Source: Streptomyces sp. NBC_01341
GTDB taxonomy: Bacteria > Actinomycetota > Actinomycetes > Streptomycetales > Streptomycetaceae
Length of the DNA: 64,000 nt
NCBI RefSeq assembly: GCF_035946055.1
Contig: NZ_CP108364.1
Span: forward strand, 1,674,001 to 1,738,000
Reading direction: 5' to 3'
Shown here: positions 52,766 through 61,618 of the stretch, one piece after another
How positions within the stretch are numbered: position 1 is the first letter of the stretch
How the letters are laid out: every line of letters starts with the position of its first letter
Made by a program: the position numbers and the translations under genes
The notes under the pieces: model-generated
Told to the model about the DNA's origin: nothing
Database searches by the model: none
The model's input: the letters and a program-made list of their open reading frames with translations, nothing else

Positions 52766-53659
52766 ATGTCCCATGTCGAGACCGAGACAGCCGGTCAGCC
52801 GGAGTGCTGGCGCCGGGCCGCGGAGATCGCCGCGGCCCGGGGAGCGGCCCTGCCCGCCACCGGTGAGCGCATCGCCGTCGTCGGCTGCGGCACGTCGTAC
52901 TACATGGCGCAGGCCTACGCCGCACTGCGCGAGGAATCGGGCCAGGGCGAGTCGGACGCGTACGCCGCCTCGGAGTTCCCCTTCGGCCGCACGTACGACC
53001 GGGTGGTCGCTCTGACGCGTTCGGGGACCACGACCGAGGTACTGGAGCTGCTGACCCGGCTGCGAGGCTCCACCCGGACCGTCGCGGTCACCGCGGACCC
53101 GCTGACGCCGGTGATGGACGCCGCGGACCAGGTGGTGGTCCTCGACTTCGCCGACGAACGCTCGGTGGTGCAGACCCGCTTCGCGACCACCGCGCTGACG
53201 TTGTTCCGCGCCCACCTCGGGCTGCACACGGAGGAGGCCGTACGGGATGCGGAGACCGCACTCGCCGAACCGCTGCCCGAAGGCCTCCTGGAGGCGACCC
53301 AGTTCAGCTTCCTGGGGCGCGGCTGGACGGTCGGGCTGGCCAACGAGGCGGCGCTCAAGATGAAGGAGGCGTCGCTTTCCTGGACCGAGTCGTATCCGGC
53401 GATGGAATACCGCCACGGACCCATCAGCATCGCCACGGCCGGGACCGCCACATGGATGTTCGGCTCCGCCCCGGAGGGCTTGGCCGAGCAGGTGCGCGCG
53501 ACGGGTGCGCGCTGGGTGGAGAGCGACCTGGACCCGCTGGCCGACCTGGTCCGGGTGCAGCGGCTGGCGATCGCCCGCGCCACGGCCCGTGGCCTCGACC
53601 CGGACCTGCCGCGCCATCTGACCCGGTCGGTGGTGCTCGACGGGACGGATCGGGCCTGA
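52766..53659 (+). CDS. SIS-domain sugar-phosphate isomerase/deaminase-like protein
   Basis: This 297-residue protein has two SIS domains. The first reads IAVVGCGTSYYMAQAYAALREESG and VVALTRSGTTTEVLELLTRLR. The second reads FLGRGWTVGLANEAALKMKEASLSWTESYPAMEYRHGPIS. It resembles the isomerase half of glucosamine-6-phosphate synthase and AgaS-type ketose/aldose amino-sugar isomerases, and lacks the glutaminase domain. It probably acts on an amino-sugar phosphate. Its start ATG 52766 is weakly preceded by GGAAGCGGAG. Confidence 0.88.
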   Translation: MSHVETETAGQPECWRRAAEIAAARGAALPATGERIAVVGCGTSYYMAQAYAALREESGQGESDAYAASEFPFGRTYDRVVALTRSGTTTEVLELLTRLRGSTRTVAVTADPLTPVMDAADQVVVLDFADERSVVQTRFATTALTLFRAHLGLHTEEAVRDAETALAEPLPEGLLEATQFSFLGRGWTVGLANEAALKMKEASLSWTESYPAMEYRHGPISIATAGTATWMFGSAPEGLAEQVRATGARWVESDLDPLADLVRVQRLAIARATARGLDPDLPRHLTRSVVLDGTDRA

Positions 53660-53676
53660 CACCACGTCACGGCATG

Positions 53677-53711
53677 CCGCGCACCGGGCTCGCACGGAGC
53701 CCGGTGCGCGG
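53677..53711. terminator. Bidirectional terminator after SIS gene
   Basis: ccgcgcaccgggctc and gagcccggtgcgcgg form a perfect 15-bp stem with a 5-nt loop. It lies between the convergent SIS gene and the acidic hypothetical gene, so it can serve both. Confidence 0.8.
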
Positions 53712-53729
53712 CCGCGGACGAGCGGCCGG

Positions 53730-54341
53730 TCAGCCCTCTTCGAAGTGGGCGTCCAGCGCGGCGTCCAGTTCGGCCGTCCACTCCTTGAGGCGGCCCCGGG
53801 CGTCGGCCTCGACCTCGGCGTTGAACCACCGGCGGCTCGACAGGTGGACCGTGACGGTGAACCGGCGCCCGAAGCGGCCGGTCGTGACCTCGACCGCACC
53901 GATCTCGGACCAGTCGAACTCCGCTTCCTGGTCGTCCAGCCGGAAGCGGACACCCTCGGCGTCCACCCTGATGGATCCACGCCGGTCGCTGACCTCGAAG
54001 ACAGGGCCGTCGCCGGTCGCGCCCGGCTCGTCCGTGCCCGCCGCGCCGGTGACGGCGGCAGTCCCCTCGTCGTCGTCGGTGACCGCCGTGCCGCTCAGCA
54101 CCGCGTCGTCGGGACCGGCCGCCCGGTCGCCGGCCGGCTGCTCGACCACGGCGTCCTGGATGTCGGCCGTGTCCTGGACGTCCGTGTCGTCGTGCCCGCC
54201 GGCATCCTCCGGTGCCGCGTCGGCCGCCTCCGCATCCGCCTCCGTCCGCGCGGGGGCAGGGGCCGTCAGGCCTGGGATGTACGCCGGGTCTGTCCCCGCG
54301 GCGAACTCGGGCTTGGTGTTGGAATCTATGCGCTGCTCCAC
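53730..54341 (-). CDS. Hypothetical protein with acidic linker and PH-like C-terminus
   Basis: This protein of about 203 residues begins VEQRIDSNTKPEFAAGTDPAYIPGL (GTG 54341). A long Asp/Glu/Ala-rich, low-complexity stretch follows, then a beta-rich domain (about 120-203): GPVFEVSDRRGSIRVDAEGVRFRLDDQEAEFDWSEIGAVEVTTGRFGRRFTVTVHL, with a pattern like PH/YokE-type folds. I do not recognise a named family. No signal peptide is seen. No good ribosome site marks the start, so the N-terminus is uncertain. Confidence 0.7.
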   Translation of the reverse strand: MEQRIDSNTKPEFAAGTDPAYIPGLTAPAPARTEADAEAADAAPEDAGGHDDTDVQDTADIQDAVVEQPAGDRAAGPDDAVLSGTAVTDDDEGTAAVTGAAGTDEPGATGDGPVFEVSDRRGSIRVDAEGVRFRLDDQEAEFDWSEIGAVEVTTGRFGRRFTVTVHLSSRRWFNAEVEADARGRLKEWTAELDAALDAHFEEG

Positions 54342-54479
54342 GGCGGGCAGTATGGACGACGAACCTGTACGAGACCAGTCGACCGCGGCCCGGCAGGCCT
54401 GACGCCGCAGCCGGACCACCCGGTGGGGCGGTCCGGCACCTTCGCGCGCCGCCCCCACCCGGCGCCGTACACGAAGGAA

Positions 54480-54513
54480 GGGTGGTACGGGTTCCGCCGA
54501 ACCCGTACCACCC
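54480..54513 (-). terminator. Terminator after LysM/SLT gene
   Basis: gggtggtacgggttc and gaacccgtaccaccc form a perfect 15-bp stem with a 4-nt loop, 58 bp past the stop of the LysM/transglycosylase gene. Confidence 0.85.
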
Positions 54514-54571
54514 TGTGTTCCTGCCCCTGCCTCACACGCCGCGTGCGGGAGGGTTACGCGTCGCCGGAGGC

Positions 54572-55426
54572 TCAGTAGGCCCCGAAGACGTTGTCGATCG
54601 AGCCGTACCGGTCGGCGGCGTAGTTGCACGCGGCCGTGATGTTGGCGACCGGGTCGTAGCTGTCCAGCGACGTGCCGGGCACGTGGTAGGCCTGGAAGGT
54701 CGGGTCGATGACCTGCAGCAGACCCTTGGACGGGATGCCCGCAGCGGCGTTCGAGTCCCAGTTGTTGATGGCCATCGGGTTGCCGGACGACTCGCGCATG
54801 ATGTTGCGGTGGATGCCCTCGTAGCTGCCGGGGATGCCGTGCTCGGCCATGACGGCCAGCGACTCCCTGATCCAGCCGTCGAGGTCGTTCGTGTACGCGG
54901 TCCGCTCGGCGGCGGGAACCGCCTGCGCGGCGGGTGCGCCCTGTGCGGCGAGTCCGGTGCTCGCGCGCTCCGAACGGTCCGCGCGGCCGGAAGCCCTGGA
55001 TTCGGTCTTGGCGGCCTTGTCGGCCTTCGCCGGCTTGTCCGCGGACTTCTTCCCGTGCTTGCCGCCGATGGTCAGCTCGAGGCCGGGGTGAATGAGGTCG
55101 GGGTTCGCTCCGACAGCCTTCTTGTTGCCCTCGTAGAGAGCCTTCCAGCCGCCGTGGACAGAATGCTCGCGAGCGATCTTGGCGAGAGTGTCGCCGATGA
55201 CGACGGAATAGCTCCTGGGCGTGGCGTGCTTTGCGGCAATTCCCTGTGCGGACAGGGCAGTCGACGTCACCGTCTTTTCAGCGGCGGCCGGCTGGGCCGG
55301 GGCCGCGAAGGCACCGGTCGCGCCGATCACGGGAAGCGCGAGAGCGACTCCACCCGTGGTCACGGCGATGACGCCGCGCTTCAGCGAACTGGTCCTGGAA
55401 CGACGGGGCTTGGAAAAAACGGGCAT
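54572..55426 (-). CDS. Secreted LysM / SLT-domain (transglycosylase-like) protein
   Basis: This 284-residue exported protein has a basic N-terminus and a hydrophobic signal (GVIAVTTGGVALALPVIGATGAFA). A LysM domain follows at about 70-120 (YSVVIGDTLAKIAREH ... NPDLIHPGLELTIGG), then a Lys/Ala/Ser linker, then an SLT-type domain with IMRESSGNPMAINNWDSNAAAGIPSKGLLQVIDPTFQAYHVPG. The catalytic-type Glu lies in RESSGNP. It should cut or bind peptidoglycan outside the cell. ATG 55426 has a GAGAGGA ribosome site. A ydaO-type leader precedes it, linking it to c-di-AMP. Confidence 0.92.
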   Translation of the reverse strand: MPVFSKPRRSRTSSLKRGVIAVTTGGVALALPVIGATGAFAAPAQPAAAEKTVTSTALSAQGIAAKHATPRSYSVVIGDTLAKIAREHSVHGGWKALYEGNKKAVGANPDLIHPGLELTIGGKHGKKSADKPAKADKAAKTESRASGRADRSERASTGLAAQGAPAAQAVPAAERTAYTNDLDGWIRESLAVMAEHGIPGSYEGIHRNIMRESSGNPMAINNWDSNAAAGIPSKGLLQVIDPTFQAYHVPGTSLDSYDPVANITAACNYAADRYGSIDNVFGAY

Positions 55427-55439
55427 GCTGAATTCCTCT

Positions 55440-55605
55440 CCGTCGCCTACGAAGTGAGCTGTCGGGTTCGAGCTGGAGATGCCCGGCCGCATGACATGCG
55501 ACTTCACCCCGAGCCGTCCCGGACACCGGGTCGGCGCTTACTTGGGTCCCCCGCTCCTGCCGTACGAGAAGTGGTCGGGTAACCGGACGGCGGCAGGATT
55601 CGGCG
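55440..55605 (-). ncRNA. ydaO-yuaA (c-di-AMP) riboswitch
   Basis: The minus-strand leader reads GAATCCTGCCG, CGGCAGGAGCGGGGGACCC, GGGGTGAAGTCGC, then GGGCATCTCCAGCTCGAACC and CGACAGCTCACTTCGTAGGCG. This is the conserved core of the ydaO family, which in actinomycetes controls cell-wall hydrolase genes such as rpfA and SLT/LysM genes. In this class c-di-AMP binding lowers expression. The boundaries are approximate. Confidence 0.88.
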
Positions 55606-55971
55606 TTCCATCCGGAATGAGGGTGACCGTAGGCGAGAAATAGCGAAAGGAACAAGCCCGGAGTAATGATCAAAATTCAAGCGCAAGATCGAATTTCGGT
55701 AATTCCTGTAATCCATCGCACACAGCCCCTCCCATCCCTCTTGGCACACAAGGGAACCGGCGGGCCCGTTTCGGCGTCCGGGGGGTTGAGGGTGACGCTG
55801 GTCACTGGGTCCGATAAGGGCGATTTGCACCCTCACGAAGGTCCCCAGGTCACACGAAATGGCCTTTTATGGATTACAGGATAAATCCTGCATAACTGAG
55901 TAAATCGGTCATAAGGCTCACTGCGGCCTCATTCAGGCATAGGGAGCGCGGTCCCGTGGAACCGATCCCGC
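55606..55971. other. AT-rich intergenic region
   Basis: This region between the divergent riboswitch-led SLT gene and the 76-residue gene is clearly AT-richer than its surroundings. It should hold the SLT promoter (minus) and the promoter of the small gene (plus). It includes an inverted repeat CAGGAT-AA-ATCCTG (55877-55890) 82 bp upstream of the small gene. No gene is visible. Confidence 0.55.
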
Positions 55972-56202
55972 ATGACCTACACCCCTCAGTTCCCGAACCC
56001 GCGGATCACCGTGCTGCCCGTTCAGCCCGGCGACCCGCCGTTCCGCATCGTGGAGATCGACGGAGAGGTGATCGGAACAGCGACCGCTGTGACCGACGTG
56101 CTCATCGCCGCGGCCGCGGCCGGAATCCCCGTACACGACCTGGACGACCCGGCCGCCGTCCGGTGGGTGGGTGGCGGAAAGCTCAGCTGGCGGTTGCACT
56201 GA
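55972..56202 (+). CDS. Small conserved hypothetical protein (76 aa)
   Basis: The protein reads RITVLPVQPGDPPFRIVEIDGEVIGTATAVTDVLIAAAAAGIPVHDLDDPAAVRWVGGGKLSWRL. It is compact and mixed alpha/beta, with no signal peptide or known motif. GC-rich third positions support it as a gene. I recall similar short proteins in streptomycetes but no function. ATG 55972 has no strong ribosome site. Confidence 0.6.
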   Translation: MTYTPQFPNPRITVLPVQPGDPPFRIVEIDGEVIGTATAVTDVLIAAAAAGIPVHDLDDPAAVRWVGGGKLSWRLH

Positions 56203-56361
56203 GCGAATCGGGGGACGGCACCACCGCGAGGCACGGCGCGATCGCCCGCTCCTGCCGCTCCGGACGCCGGCACGGGACCGCCCGGCGAACCGCACGCTCC
56301 CGACGGGCGCGCCCGCCTCCCCCTCCGACGACAGCCACGCCTCCGGTAGGGGGCCTGGCCG

Positions 56362-57000
56362 TCACTCCTGGCGGAGGCCGGCCCCCGGGGCTGTGGCCCG
56401 CAGCAGACCGAGCGTGGTGTCGAGCGCGGCCTCCAGGTGCGTGACCCGGCCGGTGGACATCAGGATGGCCACGCCTCCCTGTACGGCGGCGAGCAGGGCT
56501 GCCGCCGTACGATCGGCGTCCAGTCCCGCGTCCATCTCACCGCAGTCCTGCATACGCCGGACACCGCGGCGAAGAGCGGCCTGCCACTGGTCGATCAGCC
56601 GACCGGTGAGCACCTGGGCGGCGGGGGTGGTGCGGCCCAGTTCGGTCATCAGCACGCCCAGCGGACAGGTGACGCCCTGCTGCTCGTAACGGCGGAGGAC
56701 GGCGTCCCGCCAGTCCTGCCACGCCTCCCAGCTGCCCAGGTCACTGAGGTGCGGTTCCTGGTCCTCCAGGACCAGCTCGGCCTCACGCGCGGCGACCGCG
56801 AGCAGCAGCTCCTCCTTGCCACCGGGGAAGTAGTGGAAGATCTGACTCTTGCTGGTCGAGGTGCGCGCGCGGATGTCGTCCAGCGTGCTCGCCGCGGCGC
56901 CCCCGGCCCGGATCTGCGCCGCGGCGCCCTCGACGATACGACTGCGGGTGGCTGCCCCCTTGGGGGTGAGCCGCTGCTCGGTGGGCTTCATGGGCGGCAT
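56362..57000 (-). CDS. TetR family transcriptional regulator
   Basis: This 212-residue protein has a TetR N-terminal HTH: TRSRIVEGAAAQIRAGGAAASTLDDIRARTSTSKSQIFHYFPGGKEELLLAVA. The C-terminal ligand-binding part ends AALLAAVQGGVAILMSTGRVTHLEAALDTTLGLL. ATG 57000 is preceded by GGAGGTG; ATG 56991 is an in-frame alternative. Its targets are unknown; the flavodoxin-like gene next to it on the same strand is a candidate. Confidence 0.92.
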   Translation of the reverse strand: MPPMKPTEQRLTPKGAATRSRIVEGAAAQIRAGGAAASTLDDIRARTSTSKSQIFHYFPGGKEELLLAVAAREAELVLEDQEPHLSDLGSWEAWQDWRDAVLRRYEQQGVTCPLGVLMTELGRTTPAAQVLTGRLIDQWQAALRRGVRRMQDCGEMDAGLDADRTAAALLAAVQGGVAILMSTGRVTHLEAALDTTLGLLRATAPGAGLRQE

Positions 57001-57131
57001 CCCGGCACCTCCATTACTGGACTCACAGGTCCATTCTATGGGGCGGGTGCGGTTCCCGGACAGCGGAACCAACATCCCGTACGCCGGCCGCGTCCCGGGC
57101 CTCCCGGCCGATGTCACGGTGGTGGCGGACG

Positions 57132-57584
57132 TCAGGCCATGAGACCGGCGGCCACGGTCGCGCCCAGCTCCCAGCAGGCTTCCTCGTCGGCCTTGCCAGG
57201 CTCTCCCGTGAGGGTCACGCCCTCCGCCGCACGCCGCCAGCCGAGGCCGGTGGTGATCGCCTCGATGCCCCGGACGGCGCCGGTGACGTCGTTGCCCCCG
57301 TGTACCCAGAAGCCGAAGGGGCGGCCCTTCGTGGCGTCGAGGCACGGGTAGTAGACCTGGTCGAAGAAGTGCTTGAGGGCTCCGGACATGTAGCCGAGGT
57401 TCGCGGGTGTTCCGAGCAGATAGCCGTCGGCGGCGAGCACGTCGGACGCCGTGGCGGAGAGCGCCGCCCGGCGCACGACCCGTACACCCTCGATGTCGTC
57501 CGCGGTCGCCCCCGCGACGACGGCTTCGAACAGCGCCTGGCAGTTGGGCGACGGGGTGTGATGCACGATCAGCAGAGTGGCCAC
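57132..57584 (-). CDS. Flavodoxin-fold NAD(P)H oxidoreductase-like protein
   Basis: This 150-residue protein has the FMN-phosphate loop IVHHTPSPNCQALFEAV, then DGYLLGTPANLGYMSGALKHFFDQVYYPC and FGFWVHGGNDVTGAVRGIEAITTGLGWRR. These are the three FMN-binding loops of flavodoxin/NQO-type proteins. It may act as a reductase or electron carrier. GTG 57584. It lies upstream of the TetR gene on the same strand, 131 bp apart. Confidence 0.88.
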   Translation of the reverse strand: MATLLIVHHTPSPNCQALFEAVVAGATADDIEGVRVVRRAALSATASDVLAADGYLLGTPANLGYMSGALKHFFDQVYYPCLDATKGRPFGFWVHGGNDVTGAVRGIEAITTGLGWRRAAEGVTLTGEPGKADEEACWELGATVAAGLMA

Positions 57585-57622
57585 ACCCCCGAACCCTGCC
57601 GCTCTCGGCAGACCTACGCAAA

Positions 57623-57654
57623 CCGAGGTCCCCGGCCCCCGCCGGGGACCTCGG
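57623..57654 (-). terminator. Hairpin after P-type ATPase remnant
   Basis: ccgaggtccccgg and ccggggacctcgg form a 13-bp stem with a 6-nt loop. It lies just past the end of the ATPase remnant on the minus strand and upstream of the flavodoxin-like gene. Confidence 0.75.
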
Positions 57655-57666
57655 TCTCCCGGCCGT

Positions 57667-58105
57667 CAGGCCGCGGCGCGGAAGCCGCGCAGGCGGATCG
57701 TGCCCGGCGTCCGCCGGGCGAGCCGTATCGCGTCGGCGGCGGCCCACAGGTCCCCCCGCACGAGAGTCAGGTCCCGGCCTCGATGGCCGCGTCGGTACCC
57801 GTGCCCATGGCCAGACCCGGATCGGCCCGGGCGCGAGCCGAGGCGTCGTTGACACCGTCGCCGACCATGGCGACGCTCCGCCCCTGCTCCTGCAGCTTCC
57901 GGACGACGTCGGCCTGTTCCTGCGGCATGACGTCGGCGACGACCTCGTCGATGCCGACTTCGGCTGCGACCCAGCCCGCGACCGCCTTGTTGTCGCCGGT
58001 CATCAGGATCGGGGGGGCCAGGCCCCGTGCCCGCAGCCGCCGGACGGCCTCCGCACCGGTCTCCTTGACCGCGTCGGGGGACTTGGCGAGAGCGGCCACC
58101 GGCAC
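57667..58105 (-). pseudogene. P1B-type metal ATPase C-terminal fragment
   Basis: Parts of the ATP-hydrolysis domain of a CopA-like P-type ATPase remain: RRLRARGLAPPILMTGDNKAVAGWVAAEVGIDEVVADVMPQEQADVVRKLQEQG and VAMVGDGVNDASARARADPGLAMGTGTDAAIEAG. The frame then breaks, and DLTLVRGDLWAAADAIRLARRTPGTIR continues in the next frame to 57667. A one-base loss near 57777 explains this. The DKTGT phosphorylation site and all membrane helices are missing, so it is not functional. It abuts the glucarate dehydratase stop. Confidence 0.85.
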
Positions 58106-58120
58106 TGACGGGCGCCCCCG

Positions 58121-59449
58121 CTAGCGCACGAGGCACGGGCGTTTGGCGTCGAACGTCCAGCCCGGCACGAGGTAGCGCATGGCCCGGGCGTCGTCCCGGG
58201 CGCCCAGCGCCTCCTTGCGGTAGAGCTCGTGGGCCGCGAGCAGGCGGTCCATGTCGAGCTCGACGCCCAGGCCGGGGGCGTCCGGCACCGCGATCTCACC
58301 GTCGGCGATGCGGGGCGGCGTGACGGTGAGACGTTCCAGGCCCTCCTGCCAGATCCAGTGCGTGTCCAGTGCGTTGTACTCCCCCGGGGCCGCCGCACCG
58401 CAGTGCGTGATCATGGCGAGCGAGATGTCGAAGTGGTTGTTGGAGTGGCAACCCCAGGTCAGTCCCATCGCATTGCACAGCTGGGCCACGCGTACCGAAC
58501 CCCGCATGGTCCAGAAGTGCGGGTCGGCCAGCGGGATGGACACCGACTGCAGCGCGAGGGCGTGGGTCAGCTGGCGCCAGTCGGTGGCGATCATGTTGGT
58601 CGCCGTCGGAAGGCCCGTGGCGCGGCGGAACTCGGCGAGGACCTCGCGCCCCGAGTAGCCGTTTTCGGCCCCGCAGGGGTCTTCGGCGTACGCGAGGGTG
58701 CCGCCGAGCGGGGAGCACAGCTCGACCGCTTCCCGCAGTGACCACGCACCGTTCGGGTCCAGGGTGATCCGCGCCGCGGGGAAGCGTTCCTTGAGCGCCC
58801 GGACGGCCTCGATCTCCTCGGGTCCCGGCAGGACTCCGCCCTTGAGCTTGAAGTCCTGGAAGCCGTAGAGGTCGTGGGCCGCCTCGGCCTGGCGGACGAT
58901 CGCCTCCGGGGTGAGCGCCTCCTCGTGCCGGACGCGGTACCACTCGGTGTCGGATCCGGGCTCCCTGACGTACTCCAGGTCGGTGCGGTCGGGGTCGCCG
59001 ACGTAGAAGAGGTAGCCCAGCACCCGTACCGAGTCGCGCTGCTTGCCGTCGCCGAGAAGTGCGGCAACCGGCACGTCGAGGTGCTGTCCGAGCAGGTCGA
59101 GCAGTGCGGCCTCGACGGCGGTGACGGCGTGCACGGTGGTCCGCAGGTCGTAGGTCTGGGCGCCCCGTCCGCCCGGATCGCGGTCCGCGAACCGGCTGCC
59201 GATCTCGCGGAGTACACGTGCGTAGTCGCCCACCTTCGCGCCGACGACCAGCGGTTCGGCGTCCCGCAGTGTCCGGGTGATCTTCTCCCCGCCGGGCACC
59301 TCTCCCAGTCCCGTACGGCCGTCGGAGTCCGTCAGGACGACGATGTTGCGGGTGAAGTAGGGGCCGTGGGCGCCCGAGAGGTTCAGTTCCATGCTGTCGC
59401 GGCCCGCGACGGGGTAGACGGCGAAGCGGGTGACGGTCGGCTGGTTCAT
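58121..59449 (-). CDS. gudD: Glucarate dehydratase
   Basis: This 442-residue enolase-superfamily enzyme dehydrates D-glucarate (or L-idarate) to 5-keto-4-deoxyglucarate. It has the [30 protein letters not shown] capping domain, [10 protein letters not shown] (catalytic Lys), [11 protein letters not shown] (metal Asp), EDPCG, and [18 protein letters not shown] with the catalytic His. It appears complete. Its start ATG 59449 lies below a permease remnant, and a truncated IclR-type regulator is divergent, so it is the surviving gene of a decayed aldarate-use operon. Confidence 0.94.
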   Translation of the reverse strand: MNQPTVTRFAVYPVAGRDSMELNLSGAHGPYFTRNIVVLTDSDGRTGLGEVPGGEKITRTLRDAEPLVVGAKVGDYARVLREIGSRFADRDPGGRGAQTYDLRTTVHAVTAVEAALLDLLGQHLDVPVAALLGDGKQRDSVRVLGYLFYVGDPDRTDLEYVREPGSDTEWYRVRHEEALTPEAIVRQAEAAHDLYGFQDFKLKGGVLPGPEEIEAVRALKERFPAARITLDPNGAWSLREAVELCSPLGGTLAYAEDPCGAENGYSGREVLAEFRRATGLPTATNMIATDWRQLTHALALQSVSIPLADPHFWTMRGSVRVAQLCNAMGLTWGCHSNNHFDISLAMITHCGAAAPGEYNALDTHWIWQEGLERLTVTPPRIADGEIAVPDAPGLGVELDMDRLLAAHELYRKEALGARDDARAMRYLVPGWTFDAKRPCLVR

Positions 59450-59514
59450 GGCTGTCGGGTTCCTTGGGTGCGTGAGGCGGGCGTGGTCGGGTGCCGCGGA
59501 GTCCGAGTGCGTCG

Positions 59515-59622
59515 AGGATCTGTTCCCGGCCAGGACACCGCCCAGGCCGATGACCGCGAGCACGGTCGTGCAGCTCGTGCGGACCTTGATCGCCTGGACG
59601 ACCGAGAGGCTGACGTACTCGC
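59515..59622 (-). pseudogene. GntP-family gluconate/aldarate permease C-terminal remnant
   Basis: About 35 residues upstream of gudD read [34 protein letters not shown]. They match the last helix of GntP/GntT permeases, which ends in ...WTVMETILSVVGL...L. The rest of the protein is absent. On the minus strand it is just upstream of and in frame with gudD, as expected for a permease-gudD operon. Confidence 0.55.
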
Positions 59623-59893
59623 TGCCGAGCCGACGGAGTGGCGGCTGTCGGCCTGTCAGGCGGTGCGCCGCCGCTCGGCGCCGGCGATGCCCAGCACCAT
59701 GCCTTCGCGCAGCCGCTGGGCGACTCCCCCGGGTTCCGATTCCGTGCGGGACCGCTCCACAGTTCCCCATCTCCATATACAGACGACGTACACGTATGGG
59801 AACGGAGGCTAGGCCTGTGACCGCGCGGAGGTCAATGGGCGTGGCAGCGCGGATTCACGATGCGGCCATACCGAGAACAGCGGTGTCCGCGGT

Positions 59894-60040
59894 GTGAAGT
59901 CGGCGTCCCGGACGGTCCCGCTGCTCGAACTCCTCGCATCCCGGGACGACCCTCCGGCCCACCTCGACGAACTCGCCGAGGAACTGGGCGTCCCACGCAG
60001 CAGCACGTACCGGCTGCTGCGGACGCACTGTGAGAAACGA
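59894..60040 (+). pseudogene. IclR-family regulator remnant (N-terminal HTH only)
   Basis: From GTG 59894 the frame reads MKSASRTVPLLELLASRDDPPAHLDELAEELGVPRSSTYRLLRTHCEKR, the winged HTH of an IclR-type regulator. After this the sequence no longer resembles the family and the frame goes on into the antisense of the cysteine-desulfurase gene. About 200 residues of the ligand-binding domain are missing. It is divergent from the permease remnant and gudD, where an aldarate regulator is expected. Confidence 0.75.
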
Positions 60041-60178
60041 TCCACCCGGCCCGGCTCGACGGCCGGCGGTGGACTCTGCCCCGTCCTCGCGCGAGGCGTC
60101 GCACCCCGCCGGGCGCGAGGAGTCGGGACCGTGCGTCGCGCGCCGTGCGCGCGACCGGCGGCGACGCCTCGCGGAGGG

Positions 60179-61402
60179 TCAGGAGCGAGGCAGGTCGAGG
60201 GCGTTCAGCAGCCGGTCGACGTCGTCGTCGCTGGTGTAGGGCGCGAGGCCGACCCGCACGCCGCCGTCCACTCCCAGGCCGAGCCGCCGGGACGTCTCCA
60301 CCGCGTAGAACGAGCCCGCGGGCGCGTCCACCTCACACTCGGCAAGCTTCCGGGACACCTCCGCCGGGGTCTTTCCCGCGATCGTGAACAGCGTCGTCGG
60401 GGTGCGCCGCGCGGCTCGCGAGTACACCGTGGCACCTCCCAGCTCCGCCAGGCCGCCCTCGATGCGCTCGCGCAGCCGGTCCTCGTGCGAGGCGAGCGCC
60501 GTGAACGCGCGACGCAGGGCCTCCCGTCGGCTTCCCTCGCCGCTGACCAGGCTCGCGAGGAAGTCCACGGCCGCGGTCGCGCCCGCCAGCAGTTCGTAGG
60601 GCAGCGTCCCCAGCTCGAAACGCTCGGGCACGGCGTCGCTGGAAGGCAGCAGTTTGTCCGGACGCAGACGCTCGAGCAGCTCGGGCCGCCCCGTCAGCAC
60701 GCCGAGGTGCGGTCCGAGGAACTTGTACGGCGAGCAGACCAGGGTGTCCGCTCCCAGCGCGTCCAGGTCGACCGACATGTGCGAGGCGTAGTGCACGGCG
60801 TCGACGTGGAACAGCGCACCCGTCCGGTGCACCAGCTCCGCCACGGCCGGGATGTCGGGGCAGGTGCCGATGAGGTTGGAGGCGGCGGTGAGGGCGACGA
60901 GCCGGGTGCGCCCCGACAGCACCGCTTCGACGTGTCCGGCTTCCAGCTCACCCGTGGCGGGGTCGAAGTCGGCCCACCGGACCGTCGCCCCGGCGGATTC
61001 GGCCGCCTGCACCCAGGGCCGCACGTTCGAGTCGTGGTCCAGCCGGGACACGACGACCTCGTCGCCCGGCCCCCAGCCCTTGGCCAGGGTGCGCGCCAGG
61101 TCGTAGACGAGCTGCGTGGCACTGCGCCCGAACACCACCGCGCCCGGCTCCGCACCGAGCAGGTCGGCCAGCGCCCGCCGGGCGCCGACGACGATCGCCT
61201 CGGCGTTGCGGCCCCCCTCGGTCAGACCTCCCCGGTTGGCGAGCGGACGGGACAGGGTCTCGGAGATCGCGTCGATCACCTGCTGGGGCGTCTGGGTGCC
61301 GCCCGGGGCGTCGAACCGCGCGGTCCCCGCCTTCAGCGCGGGGAAGCAGGCACGGATCGCCTGCACGTCGAGGGCGTCGCCGGTGGTGATGTCGCTGGTC
61401 AA
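60179..61402 (-). CDS. Cysteine desulfurase-like PLP enzyme
   Basis: This 407-residue class V aminotransferase-fold protein has ARFDAPGGTQTPQQVIDAI, VVFGRSATQLVYDLARTL, ALTAASNLIGTCPDIPAVAELVH, FHVDAVHYASHMSVDLDALGADTLVCSPYKFLGPHLGVL (PLP Lys in SPYKFLGPH) and RVGLAPYTSDDDVDRLL. This matches the NifS/Csd-like subgroup (TIGR01976-type). The conserved Cys loop of true desulfurases is not evident, so the substrate may differ. The start is TTG 61402, with CTGGAG upstream. Confidence 0.88.
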   Translation of the reverse strand: MTSDITTGDALDVQAIRACFPALKAGTARFDAPGGTQTPQQVIDAISETLSRPLANRGGLTEGGRNAEAIVVGARRALADLLGAEPGAVVFGRSATQLVYDLARTLAKGWGPGDEVVVSRLDHDSNVRPWVQAAESAGATVRWADFDPATGELEAGHVEAVLSGRTRLVALTAASNLIGTCPDIPAVAELVHRTGALFHVDAVHYASHMSVDLDALGADTLVCSPYKFLGPHLGVLTGRPELLERLRPDKLLPSSDAVPERFELGTLPYELLAGATAAVDFLASLVSGEGSRREALRRAFTALASHEDRLRERIEGGLAELGGATVYSRAARRTPTTLFTIAGKTPAEVSRKLAECEVDAPAGSFYAVETSRRLGLGVDGGVRVGLAPYTSDDDVDRLLNALDLPRS

Positions 61403-61537
61403 GAGAACTCCAGGGGAAGGCGGAAGCTGGTGCCGCGGGAACGCTACGGGGTGGACATACCCACTCCGGCAACCGGGGCGACCGGTCCGCCACCCGGACA
61501 CCGGGGCCGCCCTGCGTGATCCGCGGTCAATGACCGC

Positions 61538-61618
61538 CCGTTCCGGCCCGGGCGGCACGACGGGGCGGGGGCCGTCGCGTCCGACCGCCCCCGCCCCGCC
61601 CGACCGGAACCGGAACGG
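61538..61618 (-). terminator. Large hairpin after pectate lyase
   Basis: An outer stem ccgttccgg/ccggaacgg encloses an inner 11-bp stem ggggcgggggc/gcccccgcccc (61562-61572, 61587-61597). It lies directly after the pectate lyase stop on the minus strand. Confidence 0.7.

Noticed and set aside
55480..55500. tRNA-like GGTTCGA sequence
   Set aside because: It is part of the ydaO riboswitch core; no cloverleaf can be drawn around it.
59894..61519. 541-residue plus-strand frame starting at the IclR fragment
   Set aside because: Only the first 50 residues resemble a protein family; the rest is antisense to the cysteine-desulfurase-like gene.
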